The notes under the pieces: generated by a model | Database searches by the model: none | Seen by the model: the letters and a program-made list of their open reading frames with translations, nothing else | What the model was told of the DNA's origin: nothing | Position numbers and translations under genes: made by a program | Assembly (NCBI RefSeq): GCF_013408985.1 | Contig: NZ_JACBZT010000001.1 | Location: forward strand, 1,178,001 to 1,242,000 | Length of the DNA: 64,000 bases | Direction of reading: 5' to 3' | Origin: Petropleomorpha daqingensis | Lineage (GTDB): Bacteria > Actinomycetota > Actinomycetes > Mycobacteriales > Geodermatophilaceae | In this document: piece by piece, positions 62,431 through 64,000 of the stretch | Numbering within the stretch: position 1 is the first letter of the stretch | Layout of the letters: each line of letters begins with the position of its first letter

Positions 62431-63198
62431 TCAGGCCTTCTTGGCCGGGACGGCGGTCGGGTCGGCCGGCTTGGCGGTCCGGGCGCGGCTGGTGCGCGGC
62501 TTGCTCACCGACGCACTGGCCTTCGCCGGGGAACTCTTCCGGGCGGCCGTCGTGCTCTTGCGCGGCGCGCGCTTGGCCGGGGTCTCGGCGGCGGCGTCGA
62601 CGGTCTCCTTGGTGCTCTCGGCGGCCTCGGCGGTCTTGCTCTCGGCCTTGTCGGCGACCTTGGTGGCCTTGGCAGCGGTCTTCTGCGCGACCGAGGTCAC
62701 CTCGTTGGAGGCGTCCTTGACGGCCTTGGCGCCGTCCTCGATGGCCTCCTCGACCGTGCCCTCGACGGTGTCGACGGCGTTCTCGGCGCGACGGACGACC
62801 CGGCGGAAGCCGGGCTGCTGGCGCAGCTCCTCGACGACGTGGGCACCGCGCTCGGCGAGCGCCTCGACGGTGGCGAACGCCTGGGTGCGGGCGGTCTCGA
62901 CCAGGCCGGTCACCGTGGTGCGGACGGCCTCGGGACGGACCGACGCGCGGAACTGCTCGGCGGCGGCGCGGGCCTGACCGGCGGCCTCGGTGGCCCGGGT
63001 GCGGGCCTCCTTGACGCCCAGGTCGGCCTGGACCTTGGCCTCGCCCGGCAGCGCCTCGGCGCGGTTGCGGAGCTGGTCGACGACGAGCTTGGCGCGCTGG
63101 ACGGCCAGGTCGCCGGCGCCGATCGTGGCCAGGACGGGGGTCTTGGCGAAGTGGACGGCGGTCTCGCCGTACTGCTTCACGGTCTGGGTGGCAGTCAT
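62431..63198 (-). CDS. hbhA: Heparin-binding hemagglutinin-like surface protein
   Basis: A 255-aa Ala/Lys/Glu-rich protein, mostly predicted helix or coiled coil (about 40-190), ending in a Lys/Ala/Pro-rich low-complexity tail (KSSPAKASASVSKP, VPAKKA). This is the layout of mycobacterial HbhA, whose Lys-rich tail binds heparan sulfate. In a soil organism the tail may bind other polyanions or the envelope. ATG overlaps the stop of the HTH gene. Confidence 0.85.
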   Translation of the reverse strand: MTATQTVKQYGETAVHFAKTPVLATIGAGDLAVQRAKLVVDQLRNRAEALPGEAKVQADLGVKEARTRATEAAGQARAAAEQFRASVRPEAVRTTVTGLVETARTQAFATVEALAERGAHVVEELRQQPGFRRVVRRAENAVDTVEGTVEEAIEDGAKAVKDASNEVTSVAQKTAAKATKVADKAESKTAEAAESTKETVDAAAETPAKRAPRKSTTAARKSSPAKASASVSKPRTSRARTAKPADPTAVPAKKA

Positions 63199-63686
63199 GC
63201 CGACTCCTTCGTGGTTGGGGGAACGTTCGCGGTGCGGGAAGAGTCAGGGGTGCGGGCGGCGTGCTCGCGGACGTAGGTCTCGTACAGCTCGAGCAGCACC
63301 GCCTTGTGCCGCTCCGAGAGAGCGGGGTCCGAGCGGATGGCCGCCACCGTGTCCGGTGTGCCGGACCGCCGGTCGAGGATCCCGGCCTGCTCGTAGAGCG
63401 ACTCGGCCGAGATCTTCAGCCCCTTGGCGATCGCGGCGAGGATCTCCGCGGACGGCTTGCGGAGGCCCCTCTCCACCTGGGACAGGTACGGGTTGCTGAC
63501 CCCGGCGGTGCGGGCCAGCTCGCGCAGCGACACGCTGGCGGCGTTGCGCTGCTCCCGGATGAACTCACCCACAGCCGACGCGGACGGCGCCGCGCCGACG
63601 GTCTCCGCAACGGAACCAGCGACCCGGTCCACCTTCTCGCGGACCGTCGTCACCTGCTCCCGCACGAACTCCGTGGGCTTCTGCAC
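63195..63686 (-). CDS. XRE-family transcriptional regulator (Rv0474-like)
   Basis: A 163-aa regulator with a central Cro/C1-type HTH (about 43-100): FIREQRNAASVSLRELARTA, GVSNPYLSQVERGLRKPSAE. The C-terminal helical part (115-163) may dimerise. It is coupled to hbhA by a 4-nt overlap. GTG 63686 is placed 7 nt after a TAACGT -10 box, giving a leaderless mRNA; an open frame extends upstream through the operator and is not used. Confidence 0.88.
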   Translation of the reverse strand: MQKPTEFVREQVTTVREKVDRVAGSVAETVGAAPSASAVGEFIREQRNAASVSLRELARTAGVSNPYLSQVERGLRKPSAEILAAIAKGLKISAESLYEQAGILDRRSGTPDTVAAIRSDPALSERHKAVLLELYETYVREHAARTPDSSRTANVPPTTKESA

Positions 63687-63693
63687 GTGACCT

Positions 63694-63722
63694 ACGTTAG
63701 GCGACGGTGCTAGCTCTTGCAA
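63694..63722 (-). promoter_or_regulatory. Promoter of the HTH-hbhA operon
   Basis: On the reverse strand TTGCAA (63717-63722) and TAACGT (63694-63699) are separated by exactly 17 bp, a good sigma-70 type promoter. The -10 ends 7 nt before the GTG. Confidence 0.65.
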
Positions 63723-63739
63723 GCGGAGGAGCTAGCACC
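63706..63739. promoter_or_regulatory. Perfect inverted repeat (operator) over the HTH-hbhA promoter
   Basis: GGTGCTAGCTC (63706-63716) and GAGCTAGCACC (63729-63739) are perfect 11-bp arms with a 12-bp centre containing the -35. A repressor bound here would block the promoter; the HTH protein encoded next is the natural candidate. Confidence 0.7.
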
Positions 63740-63773
63740 CGACCGTGAGGCTCCTCACAGGCAAAAGTCCAGT

Positions 63774-64000
63774 TCAGGCGTTTACGGACGCCGCCGACCG
63801 GATCTCACCGACCACACCGTCGCCGCCGGAGACCGGGGTCAGCAACCAGGGAGCAAGCAGGTCGTCGCGCACGCCGAGCCGGCGCAGTCCCGCGGCGAGC
63901 ACCGGGGTGCGGCCCCGCTCGCTGCCGTCGTCGAGCTTGAGCGCGACCGCCCCGCGACCGGGCACCGCCGCGACGTGCACGCCGTCCGCACCGCCCTTGA
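63774..64000 (-). CDS. L-asparaginase II family protein (only the C-terminus in window)
   Basis: The last 75 codons are present; the start lies beyond the right edge. KGGADGVHVAAVPGRGAVAL and LDDGSERGRTPVLAAGL match the end of asparaginase II-type amidohydrolases, which release ammonia from asparagine. The gene faces the HTH gene in the same direction, 87 nt upstream of its GTG. Confidence 0.8.
   Translation of the reverse strand, partial: KGGADGVHVAAVPGRGAVALKLDDGSERGRTPVLAAGLRRLGVRDDLLAPWLLTPVSGGDGVVGEIRSAASVNA

Noticed and set aside
63706-63739. CIRCE (HrcA) element
   Set aside because: The arms GGTGCTAGCTC/GAGCTAGCACC recall CIRCE (TTAGCACTC-N9-GAGTGCTAA), but the core and the 12-bp spacer differ and the gene behind is not a chaperone.

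Overview
The window looks like chromosome from a very high-GC actinobacterium. GTG starts are common, cistrons are linked by 4-nt ATGA/GTGA overlaps, and the actinobacterial markers menJ, mshA, hbhA, senX3-regX3, mini-protein bS22 and a BldN-type sigma factor are all present. Gene content and protein style suggest the family Geodermatophilaceae (Blastococcus, Geodermatophilus or Modestobacter); this is an inference. From menJ to the HTH gene beside hbhA, gene order follows the M. tuberculosis block Rv0561c to Rv0474 in inverted orientation, with gains and losses. The rex-hem / bldN-rsbN neighbourhood also recalls Streptomyces.

Layout. 1-6.3 kb: the start of a complex I operon (nuoA-F, nuoF cut by the window edge) behind a menaquinone reductase-like gene with an apparently perfect Rex operator. 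6.4-14.9 kb: menaquinone genes menG, menF, menD, menC, menE and menA, interrupted by a phosphoribosyltransferase and a solo nucleotidyltransferase. 14.9-19.8 kb: an unusual PLP alpha-oxoamine synthase/acyltransferase fusion, a DUF222-HNH endonuclease, an Lrp regulator and small membrane proteins. 19.8-32.2 kb: one reverse-strand run of 13 coupled cistrons, rex-hemA-hemC-hemD-hemB-x-hemL-phosphatase-tlpA-ccdA-resB-ccsB-y, which joins redox sensing, heme synthesis and cytochrome c maturation. 32.4-37.6 kb: acyl-CoA ligase with glutaredoxin, then the BldN-like sigma factor with its membrane anti-sigma factor, and a HAD phosphatase. 37.6-44.9 kb: acyltransferase, epimerase, bS22, HTH protein, proC with a degenerate proline dehydrogenase, a DJ-1 family protein, an Arg/Asp-repeat membrane protein and Ppx/GppA. 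44.9-50.8 kb: a Cys-rich Rv0495c-like protein, an AraC regulator, senX3-regX3, phoU and gpmA. 50.8-57.8 kb: transporter, YbjN, mshA, SDR and an IS110-type transposase. 57.8-64 kb: murB, two methyltransferase-fold enzymes, a mycothiol-type isomerase, a macro-domain protein, PspC, DUF2516, hbhA and its regulator, and the end of an asparaginase II gene.

How it fits together. Much of the window builds the aerobic respiratory chain: NADH dehydrogenase, menaquinone, heme and c-type cytochromes. Rex is encoded here, and Rex-type sites lie in front of both menJ-nuo and rex-hem, so NADH/NAD+ balance probably controls both. A second theme is phosphate (SenX3-RegX3, PhoU, Ppx, and a PHO-box-like repeat between senX3 and phoU). 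A third is thiol redox (MshA, mycothiol-type isomerase, glutaredoxin, CcdA/TlpA).

Two non-coding patterns recur. At least a dozen genes have a TANNNT -10 hexamer ending 6-8 nt before the start codon, the signature of leaderless mRNAs. A 70-bp hairpin-forming repeat sits at the 3' end of three reverse-strand genes. I see no tRNA, rRNA, CRISPR array or prophage. No stretch over 300 bases is free of genes; the longest gaps (32180-32450, 34214-34429, 39744-40034, 40389-40640, 57533-57760) are covered below.
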